Below, piece after piece: positions 53,642 through 61,941 of a DNA stretch of 64,000 bases. The translations under genes were made by a program, and so were the position numbers. Under the pieces are notes generated by a model that saw only the letters and a program-made list of their open reading frames with translations, ran no database searches and had not been told where the DNA came from. Origin of the DNA: Anaerolineae bacterium (lineage in GTDB: Bacteria; Chloroflexota; Anaerolineae; Aggregatilineales; Phototrophicaceae); assembly GCA_022822305.1 (NCBI GenBank), contig JAJEBY010000003.1, positions 248,001 through 312,000 of the forward strand, read 5' to 3'. The first letter of the stretch is position 1, and each line of letters begins with the position of its first letter.

Positions 53642-54556
53642 TTAGCGCCCCCTGATTTCCGGATCCATGGCATCGCGGATGCCGTCACCCAGCAGATTGA
53701 AACCCAGCACCACGCTGAATATGGCCAGGCCTGGAAAGACGGATATCCACCAGAACTCGGGCATGAAGCGCCGGCCGAGGCTGACGGCGAGTCCCCATTC
53801 CGGGCTGGGAGCTTGCGCGCCCATGCCGATGAAACCCAGGCCGGCCATGGTCAACACGGCAAATCCCAGGTCCAGCGAGCCGCGCACGAAGATGGACGAA
53901 GCCATATTGGGCAGGAGATGGCGGATGATGATGGCGCGGTGGCTGGCGCCCAATCCGATGGCGGCTTCCACGAAGACGCGTTTGGAGAGGGAGAGCGCTT
54001 GACTATGGATGAGGCGCGTATACCAGGGCCACCAGACGACCGAGACGGCGATCATGGCGTTGACCAGGGAGGGACCCAGCGCCGCTGTGACAGCGATAGC
54101 GAGTATGAGCGCCGGCACCGACAGGAAGATATCGGCTGTGCGCATGATCAACGTCTCCACGCGGCCGCCGAAATAGCCGGCGATCGCGCCGGTGGGGACG
54201 CCGATGACAATGGCGATGGCGATGGGAATAACGCCAATCAGCAGCGTGATCGATGTGCCGTGCAAGAGTCGACTGAGCACATCGCGTCCCAGCCAGTCTG
54301 TACCCAGGGGATGGGCGGCGCTGGGCGGGCTGAGTTTGTGCACGAAGTCCATTTGCTGGGGTGGAAATGGGGCCAAGGCGGGCCCGATGAATGCGAAGAC
54401 GATCCAGAAAACGACGATGCCCAAGCCCAATACGGACAGGCGATTGCGCAGGAAGATGCGGAGAATGTCGCGTTGATCCTGCGTGAGAAAACCGTTTCTC
54501 GATCGCTCAGCGTCGCCGCTTAAATCAGACTGGATCATCGGAGATTGAGATTCCAC
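53642..54556 (-). CDS. Oligopeptide ABC transporter permease (OppC/DppC type)
   Basis: A 304-residue permease with an N-terminal helix (about 35-55), a periplasmic segment with the Opp signature HPLGTDWLGRDVLSRL, about six helices in all, and the EAA-type loop (EAAIGLGASHRAII then LP). The GTG at 54556 or ATG at 54538 could be the start; neither has a strong ribosome binding site. It partners the next permease. Confidence 0.93.
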   Translation of the reverse strand: MESQSPMIQSDLSGDAERSRNGFLTQDQRDILRIFLRNRLSVLGLGIVVFWIVFAFIGPALAPFPPQQMDFVHKLSPPSAAHPLGTDWLGRDVLSRLLHGTSITLLIGVIPIAIAIVIGVPTGAIAGYFGGRVETLIMRTADIFLSVPALILAIAVTAALGPSLVNAMIAVSVVWWPWYTRLIHSQALSLSKRVFVEAAIGLGASHRAIIIRHLLPNMASSIFVRGSLDLGFAVLTMAGLGFIGMGAQAPSPEWGLAVSLGRRFMPEFWWISVFPGLAIFSVVLGFNLLGDGIRDAMDPEIRGR

Positions 54557-54565
54557 TTCAGATCG

Positions 54566-55579
54566 TTATACCTCGATACGCGGGTCAAGAATGCGATAGG
54601 TCAAGTCCGTGAGAATATTGATGATGACAAACATGAATCCGGTGACGATGGTTGTGCCGACGATGGGCTGGATATCCTGATTGATGGCCGCGGTCACTGT
54701 ATAGAGGCCGAGGCCGGGCCAATCGAAGACCGTTTCCACCAGAACCGAGCCGTTCAATAGAGCGCCGAAACCCAGTCCAATTTGGGATACGGTGGCAATC
54801 AAGGCGTTTTTGAGCGCGTACTTGTAAATGGCGATGCGTTCCGGCAAGCCGGCGGCGGCGCGCGCGTTCATGACGTAATCTTGACTGAGGACATCGAGCA
54901 TGCCGGATCGCGTCAAGCGGGCTGTCAAGGCCAGAATGGGGATCGAAAGCGTAAAGGCCGGTAAGATCAAGTGGTGCGCGGCGCTGCGCAAGGCGGCCAG
55001 ATTGCCGGTGAGCAGGCTGTCCAGCAGGTAGAGCCCGGTGACGGCCGATGGCGGATCGACTTCGAAACTGATGCGTCCGGTGATTGGGAATAGCGCCAGG
55101 GCGCTTCCCAAGATCAACTGGGCGAGCAGGCTGAGGAAGAATGCCGGGATGGATACGCCGGAAATCGCCGCGACTCTGGAGGCGTGATCGATCAATTTGT
55201 CGCGATGCACGGCGGATAACACGCCTAGCGCCAGCCCGAGCGCGACGCCGATGAACATGCCGACGATCGCCAACTCGACCGAGGCTGGAATGCGCCGCTG
55301 CAAATCGTCCACGACCGGTCGACGCGTGACCAGGGATCGTCCCAGATCGCCGCGCAGCATGCGCTCGTAGTAGAGGATGTACTGCTCCCAGACGGGTCGA
55401 TCCAAGCCGAATTGGCGGCGGACGCGTTCTTCGGTTTCCATGGACGCCTGGGGTCCGATTGCCAGGCGGACCGGATTGCTGGGTATCACGTTCATCAGGA
55501 CGAAGGTGATCGTGATCAAGCCGATCATGATGGGAATCAGGTAGAGGAGTCGCTTGATGAGAAAGCGCAAGATTCTCAA
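54566..55579 (-). CDS. Oligopeptide ABC transporter permease (OppB/DppB type)
   Basis: A 337-residue permease with the first helix at about 8-30 (LLYLIPIMIGLITITF), the characteristic N-terminal periplasmic part, and the permease loop with RAAAGLPERIA. A TTG start follows CGGAGA. It lies directly downstream of the HyuB copy 2 gene with a family B hairpin (55643-55662) in between. Confidence 0.92.
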   Translation of the reverse strand: MRILRFLIKRLLYLIPIMIGLITITFVLMNVIPSNPVRLAIGPQASMETEERVRRQFGLDRPVWEQYILYYERMLRGDLGRSLVTRRPVVDDLQRRIPASVELAIVGMFIGVALGLALGVLSAVHRDKLIDHASRVAAISGVSIPAFFLSLLAQLILGSALALFPITGRISFEVDPPSAVTGLYLLDSLLTGNLAALRSAAHHLILPAFTLSIPILALTARLTRSGMLDVLSQDYVMNARAAAGLPERIAIYKYALKNALIATVSQIGLGFGALLNGSVLVETVFDWPGLGLYTVTAAINQDIQPIVGTTIVTGFMFVIINILTDLTYRILDPRIEV

Positions 55580-55642
55580 CGGTCAATCTCCGAGATATCA
55601 GTCGCCGCTTGCCACGGTCTGATTGTTCAAAAGCGCGCTGGC

Positions 55643-55662
55643 GGGCGAGCCAAGGCTCGCCC
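55643..55662. repeat. Family B hairpin repeat
   Basis: Perfect arms GGGCGAGCC/GGCTCGCCC with an AA loop, between the OppB-type and HyuB copy 2 genes. Confidence 0.75.
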
Positions 55663-55676
55663 TTACGATTTTCGCC

Positions 55677-57350
55677 TTAGCCATTGCCGCTGGCAGCGAC
55701 TCCATAGTCGGCAAGCGCGCGGCCTTGAGAGATCAGCCCTCGCCTGAGGTCGCGCCGCACGCTTTGGGAATCTCTTTCGCGCGGTTCTCCATAGCCGCCG
55801 CCACCGCCGGTCTGAAAGCTGATGATCTCGCCCGCCGCCACCGGATAGTCGGTCACCTTGGAGGGCAAGAGCTGCTCGCTGCCGTCAGTTTTCTTGATCA
55901 CCATGCGATTGCTGAGCGCCACGCCTCCGCCCAGGATGCCCTGCGGCGGACAGACTTGGCGATCGAAGCCGCCGTTGAGTTGGGCATCGGTGAGGCATTC
56001 ATAATCTTTCACCACGCCCAGGCCGCCCTGAAAGCGGCCGACGCCGCCGGAATCCTGCCGCAGGATGTATTGCCGCAAGCGCACGGGATAACGCATCTCC
56101 ATGATTTCGATGGGGATGATGCGCACCTCGCCAAAGAGCATGGCGTGTTCGCCGTCATCGAGGTGATTGGCGCCCCAGCCGCCGCCTTCGGTATCGGCCA
56201 GGATACGGTACTGGCCGTCGGGGGCGATGAACTTGATATGCGCGGGGGTGCAGCGGCCGTAGTCGTCGGCATTGACGCGATCCGGCATGGCGGAAGACAG
56301 CGCGCGCTTGACGACATCTTCGAGCGTTTCCAGCGCGAAGAAACCGGGCAATGTGGCTTTGGGCTTCTGGGCATTGAATATCGATTTCTCCGGGATGATC
56401 ACATCGACCATGCGGAAGTGACCTTCGTTGGCGGGCTCGGTCGGCGTTGTCATCATCTTGAAAATGAGGCGACACATCGAGCGCGTGGTGTTTTTGTTGC
56501 TATAGCTCGGTCCCAGACACTCTTCCGCCGAGCCGGTCAAATCTATGGTCAGTTGGTCGTCGGTTTTGATGACGCTGGCTTTGATGCGGAGCGGCGTATC
56601 GAGATCAATGCCGTCGTTATCGACGCAGCTTTCGGCCGAATAGACGCCGTTGGGCACAGCTTTCAAGGCATCCAGCGCCTGACGTTCGCCGTCGATCAAA
56701 ATCTGATCGGCGCAAGCCCGATATGTCTCCGGGCCGAAGCGCTCAATGACCGTTTGCAGGCGCAGCGCGCCGACATTGCAGCAGCCGACCTGGGCGCGCA
56801 GATCGCCGACGACGGCATCGGGCAAGCGCGTATTCTCGCGGATGACGCGCATGACGTCTTCGTTCAGAACACCGCGCCGGTAGAGCCCGATTGAACGCAG
56901 GATGATCCCTTCCTGGAAGACTTCGGTGGCGGTCAGGCTGCCGGCCGCGGATGCCCCGCCGATATCGTGCCAATGCGCGCGGGCGCAGGTGAAACCCACC
57001 AGATCGCCTTCAAAAAACACCGGTTTGATGGCGTTGACATCGTGGACGTGAAAGGTGTTGGCGTAGGGGTCGTTGGTCAGGTAGATATCGCCGTCATGGA
57101 ACTTGTCGAATCCCCCGATATCGTCGGCGACGGAATGAATGGCGCTGGGAATATCGCAGACAAATTCGGGCAAGCCGGGCGCTTGGGCGAGCGTCTCCGC
57201 GCGCTCGTTGAAGATGCCGACGCTGAAGTCGTTCATTTCGTTGATGATGGGATTGTAGGAGGTGCGGCGCAGATCGATTTTCATTTCGTTGGCGCAAGAC
57301 AGAATTGCGTTGCGCACGATCTCAACAGTGATTGGGTCTGGTTTCGTCAA
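55677..57350 (-). CDS. hyuB: Hydantoinase B / 5-oxoprolinase beta-type subunit, copy 2
   Basis: A 557-residue HyuB-family protein with the conserved N-terminal segment (FSVGIFNERAETLAQAPG), the DPYANTFHVHDVN histidine-rich region (about 95-110) and the central WHDIGGASAAGS. HyuA/HyuB pairs open hydantoins, oxoproline or carboxylate ketones with ATP. The start is a TTG at 57350: AAGGAG lies eight bases before it, and the upstream in-frame codons fall in a repeat. The other copy at 57909 is more divergent than a recent duplicate. No HyuA follows it directly. Confidence 0.9.
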   Translation of the reverse strand: MTKPDPITVEIVRNAILSCANEMKIDLRRTSYNPIINEMNDFSVGIFNERAETLAQAPGLPEFVCDIPSAIHSVADDIGGFDKFHDGDIYLTNDPYANTFHVHDVNAIKPVFFEGDLVGFTCARAHWHDIGGASAAGSLTATEVFQEGIILRSIGLYRRGVLNEDVMRVIRENTRLPDAVVGDLRAQVGCCNVGALRLQTVIERFGPETYRACADQILIDGERQALDALKAVPNGVYSAESCVDNDGIDLDTPLRIKASVIKTDDQLTIDLTGSAEECLGPSYSNKNTTRSMCRLIFKMMTTPTEPANEGHFRMVDVIIPEKSIFNAQKPKATLPGFFALETLEDVVKRALSSAMPDRVNADDYGRCTPAHIKFIAPDGQYRILADTEGGGWGANHLDDGEHAMLFGEVRIIPIEIMEMRYPVRLRQYILRQDSGGVGRFQGGLGVVKDYECLTDAQLNGGFDRQVCPPQGILGGGVALSNRMVIKKTDGSEQLLPSKVTDYPVAAGEIISFQTGGGGGYGEPRERDSQSVRRDLRRGLISQGRALADYGVAASGNG

Positions 57351-57908
57351 AACGTTATCTCCTTCTTTTGCGCGCAGGCGGGCGACCTGATAGGTCGCGC
57401 CTACGAAGCCTGAACGGTATAACGACATATGCGCCGTAATTCACTCCCCCATCCCCCGGCCCCTTCCCCCGTAAAGGGGGAAGGGGAGCCAAATGCGCGC
57501 GAACGCGCTGTCAGGGCTTGAAAGGTGCATTTGGGTACCGGTTGGGCGTTTTACGGCCAATGCTGATCAATCCTTTGTCTCCTCTGCGCGCTGGCGGGCG
57601 ACTTGACAGGTCGCCCCTACGAAGCCTGAACGGTATAACGACAAATGCGCCGTATTACCCCTCCCCAGAGCAATGGAGAGAGGGAGCTAGGTGCGCGTGA
57701 ACACGCTGTCAAGGTCCAGAGCAGCGCTAGGCTGTCAGGGCTTGGCAGGCGCATTTCGGTACCGGTTGAGCGCTTTACGGCCAATGCTGATCAATCCTTT
57801 GTCTCCTCTGCGCGCTGGCGGGCGACCTGATAGGTCGCCCCTACATTCCTTTGCGCGCTGGCGGGCGATGTGATGGGTCGCGCCTACGTTTTTGCCACGC
57901 CGTCTCCA
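57351..57908. other. Gene-free repeat cluster between the two HyuB genes
   Basis: This 558-base gap holds no gene. It contains family B hairpins at 57380-57400, 57596-57616, 57820-57840 and about 57863-57883, family A hairpins at 57444-57489 and 57655-57688, and two tandem copies of the composite element offset by about 224 bases (the shared motif GGTACCGGTTG is at 57534 and 57758). Confidence 0.75.
57444..57840. repeat. Two tandem composite repeat units
   Basis: Each unit runs family A hairpin, a GTGCGCGTGAACACGC/ATGCGCGCGAACGCGC module, a GGGCTTGACAGG-type and GGTACCGGTTG module, a conserved stretch CAATGCTGATCAATCCTTTG, then a family B hairpin. The copies differ by several substitutions and insertions, so they are not recent. 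A third copy, more diverged, is at 48731-48930. Confidence 0.65.
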
Positions 57909-59687
57909 TTATTTGCATGGCGGCGAGCTTGGTGATGGCGCGCCGTTTTGCTTGGCGAGCAGCGATTCGCGCAGGCGCGAAGAGGCTGCCATGGCAACTG
58001 CGCCGGTCGTTTCGTCCAAGATTACGCCATAGGCCGATTGCGCCTGGGTTGTAGAGACCAAACCGAGGCGCAGATCGTCGGCGACTCGATCGAGCTCACG
58101 CCGCAAGGGATCGCCGTATCCGCCGCCGCCGGCCGTCTGGAAACTGATCGTTTGGCCGGGCGCCAGGGGATAATCCGTAACTTTGGAGGGGAGCACGGTT
58201 TCCGCGCCATCAGCGTCTATGATGACGATGCGATTGCCGACAGAGCTGTGCCCGCCCAGCACGCCTTGGGGCGGACAGACCTGGCGATCGAGACCGGCGT
58301 TGAGCGTCATGCCGCTGGCGAGGCAGAGATAGTCTTTGAATACGCCCAAGCCGCCCCGCCAACGTCCCGGGCCGCCCGAATCCGGCCGCAGGCGATACTG
58401 CGTTAATCTGACGGGATACTTGCTTTCCAGCAGCTCGACCGGCGTGATGCGCACGTCGCCAAAGAGCATGGCGTTCTCGCCATCTTCGAATGGCTTGCCG
58501 CCCCAACCGCCGCCTTCGGTATCGGCCAGGAAGAAAATGGAGCCGTCCGGATAACTGCCTTTGATATGCGCGGGCGTGCACTTGCCATAGTCATCGGCAT
58601 TCACGCGGTCGGGAATGGCTTCGGCCAAGGAGCGCTTGACCACATCAATCAGCGCTTCCAGGGCGAAGAATCCGGGCCAGGTCCCTTGCGGGCGTTTGGC
58701 GTTGAATATGGATTCGTCGGGTATGGCGACCGAGACCATACGGAAGTGACCTTCGTTGGCCGGTTCCATGGGTGTGGTCAGCATCTTGAATACCATGCGG
58801 CAGATTGATGCTGTAGTATTTTTGTTGGCGCGCATGGGTCCGCGGCAGCCCTTGGCCGAGCCGCCGACGTCAATGGTGATGCGTTCGTCTTCGACGGTGA
58901 CAAGCACTTTGACCGGCAGCGGACGATCGAGATCAATCCCGTCATTGTCCAAGCAGGATTCCGCCCGGTATGTGCCATTTGGAATAAGCGCCAAGGCCTC
59001 TCTGGCTTGCTGCTCGCCGTTCAACAGGATTTGTTGGCAGGCGGACTGGAAGCGCTCGATTCCAAAACGCGCGCAGATCTCGAGGTAGCGCCCCTCGCCG
59101 ATTCTGCAGGCGCCGATCTGGGCGCGGATATCGCCGAGCACGCCGTCGGGCAATCGCGTATTTTCACGAATGATGCGCAGGATATCTACGTTAAGTTCAC
59201 CAGCCCGGTAGAGTCTGACGGAGCGCAGGATTACACCTTCCTGGAAGACTTCAGTCGCCTGCAGGCTGCCGGCGCCGGATGCGCCGCCCAGGTCGTGCCA
59301 ATGGGCGCGGGCGCAAGAGAAACCGATCAGCGCCTCATTCAGGAAAATCGGCTTGATGGCGTTGACGTCATGCACGTGGAAGGTATTGGCGTAAGGATCG
59401 TTGGTCAGGTAGATGTCGCCATCCTGGAAGCGCTCGATGCCGCCGATATCGTCGATGATGGAGTGGATGGCGCTGGGAATATCGCAGACGAACTCGGGCA
59501 GTCCCGGCGCTTGCGCCAAGGTTTCGCCCTGCGCGTTGAAGAGACCGACGCTGAAATCCTGCCCCTCGTTGATGATGTAGTTGTAGGCCGTTCGCTTGAG
59601 GACGATGCTCATTTCTTTGGCGGCGGAAATCAGCGCGTTGCGAACGATCTCGATCGAAACGGGATCGAGCGTCTCGGTCTCGGTCAT
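57909..59687 (-). CDS. hyuB: Hydantoinase B / 5-oxoprolinase beta-type subunit, copy 1
   Basis: A 592-residue HyuB-family protein with the same motifs as copy 2 (FSVGLFNAQGETLAQAPG, DPYANTFHVHDVN, WHDLGGASGAGS). Its ATG overlaps the HyuA stop (ATGA), so it is translationally coupled to HyuA and is the primary partner. It extends about 35 residues beyond copy 2 at the C-terminus, ending in a Pro/Ser-rich tail. Ribosome binding is provided by the coupling. Confidence 0.92.
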   Translation of the reverse strand: MTETETLDPVSIEIVRNALISAAKEMSIVLKRTAYNYIINEGQDFSVGLFNAQGETLAQAPGLPEFVCDIPSAIHSIIDDIGGIERFQDGDIYLTNDPYANTFHVHDVNAIKPIFLNEALIGFSCARAHWHDLGGASGAGSLQATEVFQEGVILRSVRLYRAGELNVDILRIIRENTRLPDGVLGDIRAQIGACRIGEGRYLEICARFGIERFQSACQQILLNGEQQAREALALIPNGTYRAESCLDNDGIDLDRPLPVKVLVTVEDERITIDVGGSAKGCRGPMRANKNTTASICRMVFKMLTTPMEPANEGHFRMVSVAIPDESIFNAKRPQGTWPGFFALEALIDVVKRSLAEAIPDRVNADDYGKCTPAHIKGSYPDGSIFFLADTEGGGWGGKPFEDGENAMLFGDVRITPVELLESKYPVRLTQYRLRPDSGGPGRWRGGLGVFKDYLCLASGMTLNAGLDRQVCPPQGVLGGHSSVGNRIVIIDADGAETVLPSKVTDYPLAPGQTISFQTAGGGGYGDPLRRELDRVADDLRLGLVSTTQAQSAYGVILDETTGAVAMAASSRLRESLLAKQNGAPSPSSPPCK

Positions 59688-61747
59688 GCGGATGCGGCCT
59701 CCGGCACGTCAATGATCAAGTTGCCGTATTCATCGACGGTCAAAGCAAACGCGGGTGGAACCAGCGTTGTCGAGCCCTCTTCGGTGACGATGGCGGGACC
59801 GTCTATTCTTGTGCCCGGCGCCAGCTGATCGCGCTGGTAAATGGCCGTTGGCAGGTCGCCTTCCTTGAATGTCACGATTCGGGTTTCGGATGCGGCATCG
59901 GCGCCGTTGGTGGGCACGACCCGGGGTTTGTACAAACCCGGCTTATCCAGGCGCCCGACGGCCTCGACGCGGATGTTGACGAATTCGACGGGTTCGTCGG
60001 GGCTGGCGTGCGCGTATTTGCGATCGTGCATTTGGTTGAATCGGGCGCTCAAGTCGGTCAAGGTGGCATCGTTGATGGGGCCTTCCGCCACGGGGATGGT
60101 CAAGGTGTGTTCCTGACCCTTGTAGCGCATGTCGATCGCGCGATTGGTTATCAAGCTGGCCGCAGCGACGCCTTGTTCGATCAAAGCGGCTCTGCCTTGT
60201 GACTCCAAGCGAGCGAACATATCCGCCAAATCCAATTGCTCAAGCTGGCGCCCGCCATAATCGACCACCTGCACGACATCGTGCCGCAGGTCGGTGTTGA
60301 GCATGCCCCATCCGCACAGGGTTCCGGGCGACCAGGGAACGATGACCTGGCGAATCCCGACCATGGAGGCGATGAAGGGCGTGTGCATCGGTCCGGCGCC
60401 GCCGAAGGAGATCAAGGTGAATTCTCTCGGATCCAATCCCTGTTCAATGGTCACCTCGCGGATGGCGTAGGCCATTTTCACGCAAGCGATCTCGACGATG
60501 CCCAGGGCGGCATCTTTGACGCTCAAGTCCAGTTTGTCGGCGACATGCGATTTGATGGCGGTCGCGGCCAGGTCAATATCGAGGTCGATGCCGCCGGCCA
60601 GCGCGCCTTGCGGATCGAGGCGTCCCAGGATCAGGTTGGCGTCAGTGACGGTTGGCAGGTCGCCGCCCTGGCCGTAGCAGGCTGGTCCCGGATCGGCGCC
60701 CGCGCTTTCCGGCCCGACGCGCAGCGAGCGTTCGCCGATGATCTGGGCGATGGAGCCGCCGCCGGCGCCGAGATAATTGATCCGGACCATGGGCACCATG
60801 ATGGGATAACCCTCGACTTGGGATTCAAAGGCCGCTTCGGGCTCGCCATCCAGGATGACCGAGATATCGCAGCTGGTGCCGCCCATGTCGAAGGTGATGA
60901 CATTTTGTCGTTCAGTGGCGGCGCTGAGCGCCTTGCCGGCGATGCTTCCGGCGACCGGACCTGACAGCAGCGTATGCGCGGGCGTTCTGGACGCGGTCAA
61001 GACTTCCATGACGCCGCCATTGGATTTCATGATGAAGACGGCGCCATCGAATCCGCGGGCATGCAGCTCGCCCCGCAGGTGTTCGAAGTAGGCTTGGGCG
61101 GGAGGCGCGATATAGGCGTTCAAGACCGCTGTGCTGGTCCGTTCGAATTCGCGCCGTTGGTTGCTGATCTCGTGCGAGACGGATACATTGAGATCGGGAA
61201 AGTCTTCCTTGAGGATGCGCGCGATCTCGTTCTCGTTTTCCGGATTGGCGTAAGCGTGGAGGGTGGCGACCGCCACGGATACGATGCCATCGTCGACCAA
61301 TTTCCGCACCTGAGATCGGACATCGTCGGCGTCGACGGCGGTCAGCACTTCTCCTTCGTAGGTCATGCGTTCGGCAAGGCCGAGACGGTGTTCTCTGGAG
61401 ACCAGGGGCGGCGGCTTGCGATAGAAGAGATTGTACATTTCGGGTTTACTCATCGTTCCGATTTCCAGGACATCTTCGAAACCGGCCGTGGTGAGCAAAC
61501 CCGTCTTCGCGCCATTGCCTTGAATGATGGTGTTCACACCCATGGTCGTCCCGTGTACGACGAGCTGAACGGAATCCAGATCCAGATCCAGAGCGATGAT
61601 GCCGTTGATGACGCCTTCGACGAGGTTTCCGGGCGTAGACGGCGTCTTCGCCATACGCATGTCTTTGGTCGATTCATCGAAGACGACCAGGTCAGTGTAG
61701 GTCCCGCCTACATCTATGCCCAGCCGTTTAGATTTCTGTTCGGTCAT
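59684..61747 (-). CDS. hyuA: Hydantoinase A / 5-oxoprolinase alpha-type subunit
   Basis: A 687-residue protein with an ATP-binding ASKHA start (RLGIDVGGTYTDLVVFDES), a central TFDMGGTSCDISVI phosphate loop and the HyuA C-terminal domain. The two-domain HyuA and HyuB complex uses ATP to hydrolyse cyclic imides or oxoproline. The ATG at 61747 (MTEQKSK) is preferred over 61759 because it leaves GGATGAG about seven bases before it. It lies downstream of a strong hairpin at 61834-61894. Confidence 0.93.
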   Translation of the reverse strand: MTEQKSKRLGIDVGGTYTDLVVFDESTKDMRMAKTPSTPGNLVEGVINGIIALDLDLDSVQLVVHGTTMGVNTIIQGNGAKTGLLTTAGFEDVLEIGTMSKPEMYNLFYRKPPPLVSREHRLGLAERMTYEGEVLTAVDADDVRSQVRKLVDDGIVSVAVATLHAYANPENENEIARILKEDFPDLNVSVSHEISNQRREFERTSTAVLNAYIAPPAQAYFEHLRGELHARGFDGAVFIMKSNGGVMEVLTASRTPAHTLLSGPVAGSIAGKALSAATERQNVITFDMGGTSCDISVILDGEPEAAFESQVEGYPIMVPMVRINYLGAGGGSIAQIIGERSLRVGPESAGADPGPACYGQGGDLPTVTDANLILGRLDPQGALAGGIDLDIDLAATAIKSHVADKLDLSVKDAALGIVEIACVKMAYAIREVTIEQGLDPREFTLISFGGAGPMHTPFIASMVGIRQVIVPWSPGTLCGWGMLNTDLRHDVVQVVDYGGRQLEQLDLADMFARLESQGRAALIEQGVAAASLITNRAIDMRYKGQEHTLTIPVAEGPINDATLTDLSARFNQMHDRKYAHASPDEPVEFVNIRVEAVGRLDKPGLYKPRVVPTNGADAASETRIVTFKEGDLPTAIYQRDQLAPGTRIDGPAIVTEEGSTTLVPPAFALTVDEYGNLIIDVPEAASA

Positions 61748-61833
61748 GGCAAGTCTCATCCGTATGATTTGCGCGACTTTAGAAAGGCGAGAGGACGCGT
61801 TGCACGCAGCAATTGCGATGAGATGGCGGTGTG

Positions 61834-61894
61834 CCTAAGACGCCGAATGGGTTTTCGTTTACGGTAATGGCGCCGAGTCATTCGGCGTCTTAGG
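61834..61894 (-). terminator. Perfect 16-base hairpin between the peptide-binding-protein and HyuA genes
   Basis: CCTAAGACGCCGAATG (61834-61849) and its exact complement at 61879-61894 flank a 29-base loop. No T-run follows in the direction of transcription, so it is not a classical terminator. It may stabilise the binding-protein message or partly terminate it, giving more receptor than enzyme. Confidence 0.6.
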
Positions 61895-61941
61895 CTGGTT
61901 TGCCGCGTTCCGCAGCCAATATCGGCAATGGGCGCCCGGGT

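Noticed and set aside
57380-57900. CRISPR-like array of hairpins
   Set aside because: Spacing and spacers are irregular and the hairpins are degenerate; no cas genes are near.
57518-58054. Several open frames in the repeat cluster at 57.5-58.0 kb
   Set aside because: They are chance frames in the composite repeat; they share the repeat sequence, not a protein pattern.
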